Of a stretch of DNA of 34,265 bases, positions 15,396 through 24,005 are shown one piece after another. Position numbers and translations under genes: made by a program. This stretch comes from Prolixibacteraceae bacterium (GTDB lineage Bacteria > Bacteroidota > Bacteroidia > Bacteroidales > Prolixibacteraceae): NCBI GenBank assembly GCA_028282195.1, contig JANQII010000217.1, forward strand, positions 1-34,265, written 5' to 3'. Each line of letters opens with the position of its first letter. Positions within the stretch are counted from its first letter, which is position 1. The notes beneath the pieces were generated by a model. That model worked only from the letters and a program-made list of their open reading frames with translations. It did no database searches and was not told the origin of the DNA.

Positions 15396-16661
15396 CTCCA
15401 ATATCTTAAGGTTTACCAGCTCTATCCTTGTGTTGGAAGCTTTCAGGATTTTAAAGCGGAGGTTTCCGACTTCGATTTCTGTATTAATGGTAGGAATACT
15501 TTCATGGTGGAAAAGAATATACCCGGCAAGGGTTTCAAAATTTTCATCATCCGGGAACCCCAGGTTGTACTTTTCATTCAGAAAGTCAAGTTCCGAACGG
15601 GCAGAAAAGATAAACTCGTTTTCTGAAATTTGATTGTCAACTAAGTCAACTGTGTCATGTTCGTCTTCGATTTCACCAAAAATTTCTTCTAAAATATCTT
15701 CGCTGGTAACCATACCGGATGTTCCACCAAATTCATCGACTACAATTGCAATGCTTCGGTGTTGCTGAATAAACATGCTCAATAACTTACTTGCAGGCAT
15801 CGTTTCAGGAACAATAAGTACTTTTTTTATGTTTGGGCGAATTGAATCAGGCTTTGTGAAGATGACAGAGTGATGAATGTAACCAACAATATTGTCAATA
15901 TTTTCTTTATATAGAAGAATTCGGGAATAACCGGTTTCAATAAATTTTTGTCGTATTTCATCCAGATTGGTTGAATTCATATCCAGGGTAAGCATTTCCG
16001 TTCTTGGAATCATTACTTCGCGTAGCTTTATTTTGGAAAAATCAAGGGCATTCCTAAAAAGCTTAATCTCATTTTCCAGTTTGTTTTCTTCTTCAAGATG
16101 TGATTCATCCTGCTCGTTCACAAAGTGGTCAAGATCAATACGGCTGAATACCGTTCTTTCATCTTCTTTCTCAATAGAAGCCTTGAAAATACCGTTGAGT
16201 AGAAGTTTTGATATTCCCATTGTGAAATGGGTGACCGGGTAAAAGATGAAATAAAAGAAAGCAAGAGGTAATGCAAAAAACCGGAGTGAGGCGTTTGGGT
16301 TTATTCTGAAAAGGGTCTTTGGCAAAAATTCAGCAGTAACCAGAATAATAAAAGTTGAAGTAATGGTTTGTAGCAAAAGCACAAGGCTTGCTGATGAAAC
16401 CAATTGATAAAAACCGGGCTCAAGCAACCTGGCAAAGGCAATACCGTAGGCTACCAGGGCAATATTATTGCCAACAAGCATAGTGGCAATGTACTGCCCC
16501 GGATTTTTTGTAAAAACCGATAATACTCTCGAACGCAAAGAGTTCTGCTGTTTGTCAAGTTCAAGCCTTAGCTTGTTTGACGAAACAAAAGCGATCTCCA
16601 TGCCTGAGAAAAAGGCAGAAAATAAAATGGTAACAAAAATTGTGATGATCAGAATTTCCAT
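15387..16661 (-). CDS. CorC/HlyC (CNNM)-family membrane protein with CBS domains
   Basis: The 424-residue protein has an N-terminal CNNM/DUF21 membrane domain (about 1-150; it starts with a hydrophobic segment followed by FFSGMEIAFVSSNKLRLELDK). Two CBS domains (about 200-320) follow, with VMIPRTEM and VVDEFGGTSGMVTSEDILEE, and then a C-terminal CorC_HlyC domain. The family is linked to Mg2+/Co2+ transport or resistance; in Bacteroidota a relative, GldE, is linked to gliding. Which role applies here cannot be decided. It starts 3 nt after the lptC stop and is the last gene of the operon before a terminator embedded in its 3' end. Confidence 0.85.
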   Translation of the reverse strand: MEILIITIFVTILFSAFFSGMEIAFVSSNKLRLELDKQQNSLRSRVLSVFTKNPGQYIATMLVGNNIALVAYGIAFARLLEPGFYQLVSSASLVLLLQTITSTFIILVTAEFLPKTLFRINPNASLRFFALPLAFFYFIFYPVTHFTMGISKLLLNGIFKASIEKEDERTVFSRIDLDHFVNEQDESHLEEENKLENEIKLFRNALDFSKIKLREVMIPRTEMLTLDMNSTNLDEIRQKFIETGYSRILLYKENIDNIVGYIHHSVIFTKPDSIRPNIKKVLIVPETMPASKLLSMFIQQHRSIAIVVDEFGGTSGMVTSEDILEEIFGEIEDEHDTVDLVDNQISENEFIFSARSELDFLNEKYNLGFPDDENFETLAGYILFHHESIPTINTEIEVGNLRFKILKASNTRIELVNLKILENT

Positions 16662-16664
16662 GGA

Positions 16665-17264
16665 TTATTCTTCAACCTCAACATAAAGAGTACCCTTTGG
16701 ATTTTTAATTTTCCAGTTTGACATTTGCTCATCGGACTCAAATCCAATACCCGTAATTATTTGATCTTTACGGATAATTTTAACAAATTGTTCTGAATAA
16801 ATCTTCCCATTTTTACGATCCTGGATAAGCTCTTCTGTTTTTAGGGTGTCATTCTCTGCGTTAACAGCCACAACATTGTTCTTTGCTTCCCATCTTTCTT
16901 CTTTCTCATAATAGCGGGCATAATCTGCCGAAAGGCTGGATACAATTTGCATGTTATTGTCAAACTGTTCAATGTAAACACCTTGTGGAAATTCCATAAA
17001 AGGATCATTTTCTTCTTCAAAACGAATTAGCTCCGGGGTTTTCATTTTATAGATGATAACCGTTGAGTCAGAAACAATCATTTCAAAATCATTGGCGGTA
17101 AGTGCAGGCCTTCGTTCGTCCGAAGACAGGGCTTTGATTGTTTCAATGTCACTTGAACAAGAAAAGAAAAGCACTGCAATTCCCAGGAAGAGAATTGCAA
17201 TGCTTGAATTAAAATATTTTATTGGTGCGATTTTATTTCTTAGCACGTGCTTTTGTCGTTTCAT
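16665..17264 (-). CDS. lptC: LptC-like lipopolysaccharide export protein
   Basis: The 199-residue protein has an N-terminal hydrophobic segment (about 21-34) ending in FFSC-SS, a probable lipoprotein signal. The LptC/YrbK domain follows, with PEGVYIEQFD-like text (PQGVYIEQFDN), SADYARYYEKEERWEAKNNV and a terminal strand KNPKGTLYVEV. LptC connects the inner-membrane LptBFG transporter with the periplasmic bridge that moves lipopolysaccharide to the outer membrane. Its ATG lies inside the TPR gene (overlap 32 nt), which suggests translational coupling. Calling it from the domain pattern and envelope-gene context is fairly secure; the family diverges strongly in sequence. Confidence 0.82.
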   Translation of the reverse strand: MKRQKHVLRNKIAPIKYFNSSIAILFLGIAVLFFSCSSDIETIKALSSDERRPALTANDFEMIVSDSTVIIYKMKTPELIRFEEENDPFMEFPQGVYIEQFDNNMQIVSSLSADYARYYEKEERWEAKNNVVAVNAENDTLKTEELIQDRKNGKIYSEQFVKIIRKDQIITGIGFESDEQMSNWKIKNPKGTLYVEVEE

Positions 17265-18867
17265 TTATCCAGCTACTAATTTTATAGCTTTGTCCTTCCT
17301 GAAATCCCTGGAAAAACATGGTCTCTTTATCAGGGAAATATACTTTATACGTATTGATTTTTTGATTTGCAGTTGCAAATACATCCGGGTCAATACGTTT
17401 AGCTTTTTGATAATAATCTACAGCCAGCCAATATAAAGATTGATGTTCGAAATCACTTTCACCGTAATTCTTACTGTACTGAGCGTAAATGTCGCCAATC
17501 AAGATGTAAGCACGTCCATTAGGGAAGTTTTCGTTTGATTTACGGGCATAATTACGAGATTGCTGGAAGTTGCGTTCTTTTGCAAAAATGAACAAACCCA
17601 ACTCATAATAGTACTTTGACAGCAATTCTTTATCTTCTTCAGAATCGATTGCATTACGGTAATATTCTTTTGCTTTTTCAAACTCATCACGTTTCACGAA
17701 CAAACGGGCCATGTTAAATGCTGCCTCCGGAGATGGATCAAGATCGTAAAGCTTTTCAGAAGCTTTTGCAAACAGTTCGCTGTCCGTGCAATCCTGACGA
17801 TCCAAAATACGAAGCATTTTCTTTAACTCATCAACATCTTGTGAAATTTCATCGAATTGTGGTTCGTACAATCCAATAAGCGCTTCGCAATCTGCTGCAC
17901 CACTGGTTTGGAATAAGCGGTCCACAACACTTTTTGCAGTATTAAACTTTTCACTGTCGGGTTCGTCCTTCAAATAATTATTTATAATTTCAGAAGCAGT
18001 TTGATAATTGCCTGCAACAGCATCTTTGGTTAATTCACCCATGATAAAAAGCCTTTTTGTTGCTTGCATAAATACAACAAGAACAGCTGCTTCGGTTTTT
18101 TCTTTTTCAAGCTTGATAGATTCTTCAAGGTATCCATAACCTTTTTTAAGGATAGATCTCAACTGGTCGTCATCCAGGTTCTGATTATCCAGTTTATATT
18201 TCAAAAAATCAATTCCCTGACGCCCACGAACAAATCCTTTTTGATTGAAGTATTTAATACGGCGGTCGTAAATTGACATTAATGTATCAATATGCGCATT
18301 TTTTTGTTCCCAATCTGAAGTATTCTCGATGAATTGCTCACACATCTTACATCCGTGAATGTAAAGGTTAAGCGTTGACTTAGGGTATTTGTAATAAACT
18401 TTTCCCCAGGGCCCTGCTGCAGATTCGTAATCTTTTTGCTTGTAGAACTCGGTGTACATTGAAAGATTGTTCATGAAATCACGATCTTTTGCTTGTACCA
18501 GTTGTTGGCTCGTACGAAGATCTACACCTGTAGGGCCTTCACTTACTCCTCCTTTTGCAGGCATTTTACCATCAAAACTGAAATCGATAACATTGCTGCT
18601 ATTTCCTTCAATATCTAATTTGCGCGAATCATCGATAAATGTAAATTTCAGGAATTTGCTTTTCTCATTAGCTTTAATTTCATATTTACCGTCAAAACTA
18701 GTCATGTAAGTGTCTGATGATTTGTGTGCTTCAACAGTTACACCCGCTGCAACTTTCCCCTCACGATAAACCGTTCCTTTAATTACCCTTTGGGCAACAG
18801 CTGAAACACTCACTAACACCGCTAGCGTGAATGTCAATAAAAATGTTTTTTGGAATAAAGGTTTCAT
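17233..18867 (-). CDS. Exported TPR-repeat protein of the envelope operon
   Basis: Starting at the ATG at 18867 the protein has 544 residues and a clean signal peptide (MKPLFQKTFLLTFTLAVLVS, cleavage after AVAQ). An upstream GTG/ATG-less extension is unlikely. A short carboxypeptidase-regulatory-like beta domain follows (GTVYREGKVAAGVTVEAH). The rest is helical with tetratricopeptide-type repeats, for example PSPEAAFNMARLFVKRDEFE and YYRNAIDSEED. Such proteins act as periplasmic or outer-membrane scaffolds, but a specific partner is not known. It lies 37 nt behind the outer membrane protein gene and overlaps lptC, supporting a role in envelope assembly by context only. Confidence 0.75.
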   Translation of the reverse strand: MKPLFQKTFLLTFTLAVLVSVSAVAQRVIKGTVYREGKVAAGVTVEAHKSSDTYMTSFDGKYEIKANEKSKFLKFTFIDDSRKLDIEGNSSNVIDFSFDGKMPAKGGVSEGPTGVDLRTSQQLVQAKDRDFMNNLSMYTEFYKQKDYESAAGPWGKVYYKYPKSTLNLYIHGCKMCEQFIENTSDWEQKNAHIDTLMSIYDRRIKYFNQKGFVRGRQGIDFLKYKLDNQNLDDDQLRSILKKGYGYLEESIKLEKEKTEAAVLVVFMQATKRLFIMGELTKDAVAGNYQTASEIINNYLKDEPDSEKFNTAKSVVDRLFQTSGAADCEALIGLYEPQFDEISQDVDELKKMLRILDRQDCTDSELFAKASEKLYDLDPSPEAAFNMARLFVKRDEFEKAKEYYRNAIDSEEDKELLSKYYYELGLFIFAKERNFQQSRNYARKSNENFPNGRAYILIGDIYAQYSKNYGESDFEHQSLYWLAVDYYQKAKRIDPDVFATANQKINTYKVYFPDKETMFFQGFQEGQSYKISSWINETTKARAKK

Positions 18868-18904
18868 GTTTGTTAATATTATTGTTACACTCTCTTTTAT
18901 TTGT

Positions 18905-20185
18905 TTAATCAAATTTCCTCTGGAAGAACCAGGTATCATGCAAATTTAGGTATAAACTTAGTTTCGTATAGTTCTCTCGTATTAAATCTTTCTTTACAGT
19001 TCCTTTCCGGCCAAATTCAAAGGCAAGGTTAATAGACGACTTCGAACGGTTAACCGGTAATCCTAAACCAAAACTCATGCCAATTTCGTTGATTTGCTGA
19101 CTATTAATCCTTAAGTAGGATTTTTCATAGTGAAAACCGGCCCGGTATTTTATCTTTTTTAAGTAACTTCTAATTGAAGTAGATTCAGGAATAAACTCTC
19201 CACCAACGGAAAATCGCCTTTGATTTGTTAATTCAGCTACCGTGTTCCCAAATAGCTTTGCGTCACTCCATTTTGCAAAATAATAATCAGCATTAAGTTC
19301 AAATTTATTAAGTTTTGCAAAAGAAACGCCTAACGAAAAAGTAGTAGGTAACTCTATTGTTGTCCTTTCTTCATCCTTGAATTCCAGTGTGTCTACCAAA
19401 GCTCCCTGACTGGTTTGAAGGATATTCTGACGCAATAAATTCTGGAACGCGGTAAATTCAGGTTTGTTTTCAAAAGTTCCCCCGATTGTTAAGAATTTAT
19501 CATTTTTTAGAGGGATATCATATTGAACACCTAATTGATAGGCAAAATCGCGAATTCTTGATCGTTCAATTTCTGAATAATCGTAGGCGCTGTTATCATC
19601 TAAAAAGAAAATGGTACTATTATTACTTTGCGAACCAAAAAGGTAGTATAGGTTTGCACCTACCGATAATGATTCTGTAATATCAAAACCTGCACCTAAA
19701 AATGCTTTTGAAATTGTTCCGGATCCGGCGTAACTGTGAACAGCCCTGCCAAATTCCGTGCTATTTTCTTCGTATAATATTTCATATCCTTTATCTGAAT
19801 AAGGCAATACCCCCATGCTGGTTGCAACCCGATCTGTAATTGGCCAGCTTAATGCAAAATACCTGAAGTTGACATCGCTTGAAGTGAATTTGGAGTCACC
19901 GGATTTAAAATCTGAGAAACGTCCATCTGCACCAAACTCAAAAATAAATGTCAAACTGTCAATCGAAGAATAAGATGCAGGGTTGCTTGTGTTGATCTGA
20001 ATATTGTGCCTGCTACCAATTGAAGCACCGCCCATTGCTGCAAATCGTCCAAAAGAATAAGGTTGAATATCGCCTAATCCAAATCGGCTATATGGAGATG
20101 AAGTATTTTCGTTTTGTGCAAATGAAAACAAGCTGCTAACCAGTAAAAGTCCAAGTACAAAAAATCCGTTAAGTCTCTTTAACAT
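18905..20185 (-). CDS. Outer membrane beta-barrel protein (FadL/OmpP1-like)
   Basis: The 426-residue protein has a signal peptide (MLKRLNGFFVLGLLLVSSLF, cleavage after SFAQ) and starts its mature part with the SSPYSRFGLGDIQ segment typical of a Bacteroidota outer-membrane family. Alternating hydrophobic strands run to the C-terminus, which ends on WFFQRKFD. AAMGGASIG and SVGANLYYLFG resemble FadL/PorV-like barrels. The transported compound is unknown. Its start overlaps the coaX gene by 17 nt, so both are translated from one message. It is placed between cofactor genes and the TPR/lptC genes. Confidence 0.75.
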   Translation of the reverse strand: MLKRLNGFFVLGLLLVSSLFSFAQNENTSSPYSRFGLGDIQPYSFGRFAAMGGASIGSRHNIQINTSNPASYSSIDSLTFIFEFGADGRFSDFKSGDSKFTSSDVNFRYFALSWPITDRVATSMGVLPYSDKGYEILYEENSTEFGRAVHSYAGSGTISKAFLGAGFDITESLSVGANLYYLFGSQSNNSTIFFLDDNSAYDYSEIERSRIRDFAYQLGVQYDIPLKNDKFLTIGGTFENKPEFTAFQNLLRQNILQTSQGALVDTLEFKDEERTTIELPTTFSLGVSFAKLNKFELNADYYFAKWSDAKLFGNTVAELTNQRRFSVGGEFIPESTSIRSYLKKIKYRAGFHYEKSYLRINSQQINEIGMSFGLGLPVNRSKSSINLAFEFGRKGTVKKDLIRENYTKLSLYLNLHDTWFFQRKFD

Positions 20186-20903
20186 TGTATTCCAGTATTC
20201 TGTTTAAGCCAAACAGGTTTAAATTAAAGTTTACAAAGATGGTTTTTTTTAACTTTTTATCAAAGAATTTACTATCTCCCCCGGTGATAATGATTTGTAA
20301 ATTTTGATAAAGTTTGTTAAAGTACTCCATATATTGTTCTACTTCGAATAAAATTCCCAACTGAACACCAGCCCTAATTGCTGATTCTGTGTTCGTTCCG
20401 ATTTTGTCAAATTCATCTTCAGGACAGATCAAGGGCAATTTACCCGTAAATTGGTTCAGTGCTTTAAACCGCGTTTCGATACCCGGGGAAATATTTCCAC
20501 CTAAATACTCATTCTTTTCAGAAACAAAATCCAGGGTTATTGCAGTTCCTGCGTCAATCACTAATAAATTGCGGTTTGGGAATAGTTGGTTTGCACCCAC
20601 GGCTGCAGCTATTCGGTCTTTACCAAGTGTTTCTGGTGTTTGATACCGGTTTTTAAGAGGAATGCGGGTTGTATGGTCCAGTTCAATAAAATGATCCAGT
20701 GATTTTTTCACAAAATCTTTTATTTGAGTGGGATAATCTTTAACAGAGGAAACAATACCATTTTTCAGGTTCGGGTATTTTTCGAAGATTGATTTGATTT
20801 CTTTTAAATTGAAATCATCCAAAATTGAATTGAAGATGATCTCTTTGCTTTCGAAAATAGCAATCTTTGTGCGCGTATTTCCTATGTCAATGACCAGGTT
20901 CAT
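20169..20903 (-). CDS. coaX: Type III pantothenate kinase
   Basis: The 244-residue protein carries the CoaX motifs: the N-terminal phosphate loop DIGNTRTKIAIFE at 6-18, DAGTAITLDFV, GGNISPGIE, and ITGGDSKFF near the C-terminus. Type III enzymes catalyse the ATP-dependent phosphorylation of pantothenate, the first step of coenzyme A synthesis. They are the usual form in bacteria lacking CoaA. The length is typical. Its ATG shares a base with the nadC stop (TAATG), so the genes are translationally coupled; the 3' end overlaps the outer membrane protein gene. Confidence 0.93.
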   Translation of the reverse strand: MNLVIDIGNTRTKIAIFESKEIIFNSILDDFNLKEIKSIFEKYPNLKNGIVSSVKDYPTQIKDFVKKSLDHFIELDHTTRIPLKNRYQTPETLGKDRIAAAVGANQLFPNRNLLVIDAGTAITLDFVSEKNEYLGGNISPGIETRFKALNQFTGKLPLICPEDEFDKIGTNTESAIRAGVQLGILFEVEQYMEYFNKLYQNLQIIITGGDSKFFDKKLKKTIFVNFNLNLFGLNRILEYNVKET

Positions 20904-21745
20904 TATTCAAGTCGTTGGCTGATGTCCATTGCATTAACCGAGTGGGTAAGGGCACCAATTGAAATATAATCAACTCCTGTTGCAGCCACTTCGCGAAGTC
21001 TTTCAAGTGTCATATTTCCTGAAGCTTCAACTTTTGCTTTTCCGTTAATCATTTCAACAGCTTGGGTCATTGTTGCATTATCCATATTATCCAGCATGAT
21101 AATATCAGCACCTGCATCCAATGCTTCCTGCACTTGCCCGAGCGTTGTAGTTTCAACTTCAATTTTTATATCAGAAGGTATTTTTGCACGAATTTGCTCA
21201 ACGGCAGGAGTAATTCCTCCCGCTACTTCAATATGGTTGTCTTTAATCATAGCCATATCATACAAGCCGATTCGATGATTGCCGGCACCGCCAGTTTTAA
21301 CGGAATATTTGTCAAGCATTCTAAATCCAGGCAATGTTTTGCGTGTATCCAGAATCACGGTTTTGCAATCTTTAACGGCATCAGCATAAATGGCCGACAT
21401 GCTTGCAATTCCACACATACGTTGGAAAAAATTCAAGGCTGTCCGTTCCCCTGTAAGCAGGGCTCTGTAGGAAGCATCAAAGCGAACGATTATATCGCCT
21501 TTTTTAACGGTATCCCCATCTTTAACCTTTGGTTCCCAGTTCAGGCTGTCGTCCAGCTGTCTGAAAACCATTTCTGCAACTTCCAGCCCGGCAATAACGC
21601 CATTAGCTTTTGCAACCATATATGCTTTTCTTCTTGTTTCTGCAGGTATTACATTATTGGTGGTAATGTCACCTGTTGAAACATCTTCTTCCATGGCAAG
21701 GTCTATCAGTATTTTAGCTGCTTTCAGCTCTGTCTTATTCATCAT
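20903..21745 (-). CDS. nadC: Nicotinate-nucleotide pyrophosphorylase (quinolinate phosphoribosyltransferase)
   Basis: The 280-residue protein shows the NadC signature throughout: EEDVSTGDITT near the N-terminus, ERTALNFFQRMCGIA, DTRKTLPGFR, the KTGGAGNHRIGLYD loop, MIKDNH, then EVETTT, MLDNM, and VEASGNMTLE with YISIGALTHS at the end. It converts quinolinate and PRPP to nicotinate mononucleotide in de novo NAD synthesis. Its ATG overlaps the nadB stop as ATGA, and it ends overlapping the coaX start. No nadA is present in the window. Confidence 0.96.
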   Translation of the reverse strand: MMNKTELKAAKILIDLAMEEDVSTGDITTNNVIPAETRRKAYMVAKANGVIAGLEVAEMVFRQLDDSLNWEPKVKDGDTVKKGDIIVRFDASYRALLTGERTALNFFQRMCGIASMSAIYADAVKDCKTVILDTRKTLPGFRMLDKYSVKTGGAGNHRIGLYDMAMIKDNHIEVAGGITPAVEQIRAKIPSDIKIEVETTTLGQVQEALDAGADIIMLDNMDNATMTQAVEMINGKAKVEASGNMTLERLREVAATGVDYISIGALTHSVNAMDISQRLE

Positions 21746-23313
21746 CTTTTTAAGGGTATAAATTCGGGTTCTTTATTTTTTTGTTGAATAATATGCACCC
21801 TGAAATCTGGATTTTCATGTTGGTAATCTTCACGAATATGCCCACCTCTACTTTCCTCACGCAGTATTGCAGATTGAATAATCAGGGTACATATATCAAC
21901 AGTTTGTTCTGCTTTTAAGATATTATAATCTCTAGGATTTGAGGGGATCCGGTTTTTTATTGCCTGAATTCTGTATAAGGTTTCCTTTAATGCATTTCCA
22001 CGGCGAACAATCCCTACATTTTTAGACATTAAGCCAGCAATTTCATTTTTGATATCCAAAAAGAATTTTTCATGTTCCGTAAGGTTTGTTAATTCTTTTT
22101 GCTTCAGGATTTGAATATTGGATTTTTTTCTTTTGGCTGCCTTTTCACTTGCACGTTTACCAAAAACAAGACATTCCAGCAAAGAATTACTGGCCAAACG
22201 ATTTGCGCCCATCACCCCTGTTGATGCTACTTCTCCACAGGCAAACAGCCCCGGGATGTTGGTCTCGCCATGAAAATCAGTACGAATTCCGCCAACCATA
22301 TAGTGTGCAGCTGGTGCAATTGGCAGAAGATCTTTTGTCATGTCATAGCCGTACTCTTTCAGCTTCTTGTAAATATTCGAAAAGCGTGATTTAATTTTTT
22401 GATGGTCAAGATGTTTTACGGAAAGATATATGTGTGGGCTATTGTACTTCTGCATTTGTTTAAAAATAGAAAAAGCAACAATGTCACGTGGTGCCAATTC
22501 TGCAAGAGGGTGAACTTCTTTCATGAAACGTTCACCATTTTCATTGAGGAGCCATGCACCTTCACCACGAACGGCTTCACTGATTAAGAAAGCATCCTTA
22601 TCTTCAACAGAAAGAGCTGAAGGGTGAAATTGAATAAACTCCATATCAGCTAATCTGGCACCGGCATCATAAGCCAGTGCAATTCCATCACCAGTAGCCG
22701 TATGCGGATTTGTTGACCGGTTAAAAATTCTGGAAAGGCCTCCTGTTGCCAGAATTGTAGCCTTGGTCTGGAATATTTTATTTTCACCCGTTATAAAATC
22801 GAGTGCCTGCAATCCAATGCATTCCCCTTTTTCAATAATAAGTTTTGTAACAGCAGTATATTCGAAAGCGGTAACAGATGGTTGCTCAATCGTTTTTTTA
22901 AGCAGGAACAGGGTCAACTCTTTTCCTGTTGCATCGCCTCCTGCATGAAGGATGCGCCTTTTATTGTGCCCTCCTTCAAGGCCTAAAATATATTCGTCAT
23001 TCTCTTTGTCAAACTGCATGCCCAGCTCAATCAACTCTAAAATTCGCTCACGGCCTTCGTTGACAAGGATTTTAACAGCATCTTTCTCACATAAACCTCT
23101 TCCTGCAAGAAGTGTATCGTGATAGTGCAGATCCGGGGAGTCGCCTTTTGAAATAGCTCCCGCAATTCCACCTTGAGCATAATAAGAATTGCTGGTATCT
23201 AGTTGAGATTTCGTAATAATTGCGACTGATCCGTACCTGGATGCATGATAAGCTGCAGTTAATCCAGCCAACCCACTGCCAACTATTATAGTATCGAAAT
23301 TAAACGTTTGCAT
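21742..23313 (-). CDS. nadB: L-aspartate oxidase
   Basis: The 523-residue flavoprotein has the FAD-binding GSGLAGLTAA at the N-terminus, SNSYYAQGGIAGA, AGGDATGKELT and FIQFHPS. EAVRGEGAWLLNENGERF, PRDIV, APAAHYMVGGI and GLFACGEVASTGVMGANRL complete the pattern. These separate NadB from the related succinate dehydrogenase flavoprotein. It oxidises L-aspartate to iminoaspartate, the first step of quinolinate synthesis; NadA, which completes that step, must lie elsewhere. nadB heads the seven-gene operon running down to the corC-like gene and has a -7 box at 23342-23349. Confidence 0.95.
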   Translation of the reverse strand: MQTFNFDTIIVGSGLAGLTAAYHASRYGSVAIITKSQLDTSNSYYAQGGIAGAISKGDSPDLHYHDTLLAGRGLCEKDAVKILVNEGRERILELIELGMQFDKENDEYILGLEGGHNKRRILHAGGDATGKELTLFLLKKTIEQPSVTAFEYTAVTKLIIEKGECIGLQALDFITGENKIFQTKATILATGGLSRIFNRSTNPHTATGDGIALAYDAGARLADMEFIQFHPSALSVEDKDAFLISEAVRGEGAWLLNENGERFMKEVHPLAELAPRDIVAFSIFKQMQKYNSPHIYLSVKHLDHQKIKSRFSNIYKKLKEYGYDMTKDLLPIAPAAHYMVGGIRTDFHGETNIPGLFACGEVASTGVMGANRLASNSLLECLVFGKRASEKAAKRKKSNIQILKQKELTNLTEHEKFFLDIKNEIAGLMSKNVGIVRRGNALKETLYRIQAIKNRIPSNPRDYNILKAEQTVDICTLIIQSAILREESRGGHIREDYQHENPDFRVHIIQQKNKEPEFIPLKR

Positions 23314-23341
23314 GAAAAACCAGTCTGAGTTTAATGAAACG

Positions 23342-23349
23342 CAAAGTTA
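23342..23349 (-). promoter_or_regulatory. -7 promoter box of the nadB operon
   Basis: On the minus strand TAACTTTG matches TAnnTTTG exactly, 29 nt upstream of the nadB ATG. The -33 region is not recognisable. Confidence 0.5.
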
Positions 23350-23493
23350 TAAAAACTCGCCGATCAGTAACTGATAAAAGACAGTATGTTTCGTATTTAT
23401 TAAGTTTTGTATTTGGTTGATTTTAAGTGACTTTTTGTGCAAATAACAATTATTTGAAAAAAAGAATTGGAAAAGTGTAATGAAAGACAGAAA

Positions 23494-23519
23494 TTGCACA
23501 CTAGTTGGTAGTGCAACTA
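23494..23519. promoter_or_regulatory. Candidate MarR operator in front of marR/RND operon
   Basis: Two interlaced inverted repeats are visible: TTGCAC (23494-23499) with GTGCAA (23511-23516), and TAGTTG (23502-23507) with CAACTA (23514-23519). TTGCA/TAGTTG dyads of this size are typical MarR-family operators. It ends 11 nt before the ATG at 23531, where a bound repressor would block transcription. Confidence 0.5.
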
Positions 23520-23530
23520 TTTTTTCGGCC

Positions 23531-23995
23531 ATGCAAACAAAAGTACCGCTTACTTATCTAATATATCAGGCAGTAAGGGCTATTCAGTTACAACTGTCTA
23601 ATGCCCTTTCTGAAAATGGATTTCCAATAACCATTGAACAATGGCCAATTCTAAATGAGATTTTTTTCAACGGTGGAATTACCCAGCAAGATTTGGCAAA
23701 CAGAGTTCGAAAAGACAAAACAACTTTGACCCGTATTTTAAATACCCTGGAAAAAAATAGATTGATTGAAAGACGCGCTTCAACAGTGGATAAACGTAAA
23801 AAACAACTTTACCATACCGCTAAAGCTGAAGAAATGAGGCTTGGGATGATTGAGGTCTTGAAGGATCAGGGGGAGTTTATTCTTGACGGATTAGATGAAA
23901 AGGAAGAAGCAGCAGTGAGGCATGGACTCAATGTCATTTTCAGAAATTTAAAGTGGGAATTTAATTTTTTAGACACTAATTATTCATTCAAATAA
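23531..23995 (+). CDS. MarR-family transcriptional regulator
   Basis: From the ATG at 23531 the protein has 154 residues, the usual MarR length. A further ATG at 23480 would add 17 residues that run across the candidate operator and look unlike a MarR N-terminus, so I prefer the shorter form. The winged helix-turn-helix is clear: ITIEQWPILNEIFFNGGITQ, QDLANRVRKDKTTLTRILNT, then the wing RRASTVDKRKKQLY. The regulator sits 10 nt upstream of a complete RND efflux operon and very likely represses it and itself, released by an aromatic or phenolic ligand; ligand and mode are inference from the family. Confidence 0.87.
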   Translation: MQTKVPLTYLIYQAVRAIQLQLSNALSENGFPITIEQWPILNEIFFNGGITQQDLANRVRKDKTTLTRILNTLEKNRLIERRASTVDKRKKQLYHTAKAEEMRLGMIEVLKDQGEFILDGLDEKEEAAVRHGLNVIFRNLKWEFNFLDTNYSFK

Positions 23996-24005
23996 AACTT
24001 AAGCC

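Noticed and set aside
18868-18939. Longer N-terminus for the TPR protein
   Set aside because: The extension runs into the outer membrane protein gene and would hide the signal peptide that begins at the ATG at 18867.
21062-21679. Plus-strand open frame of 205 codons opposite nadC
   Set aside because: nadC is unmistakable on the other strand; the plus frame is rich in Cys, His and Ile with no domain pattern.
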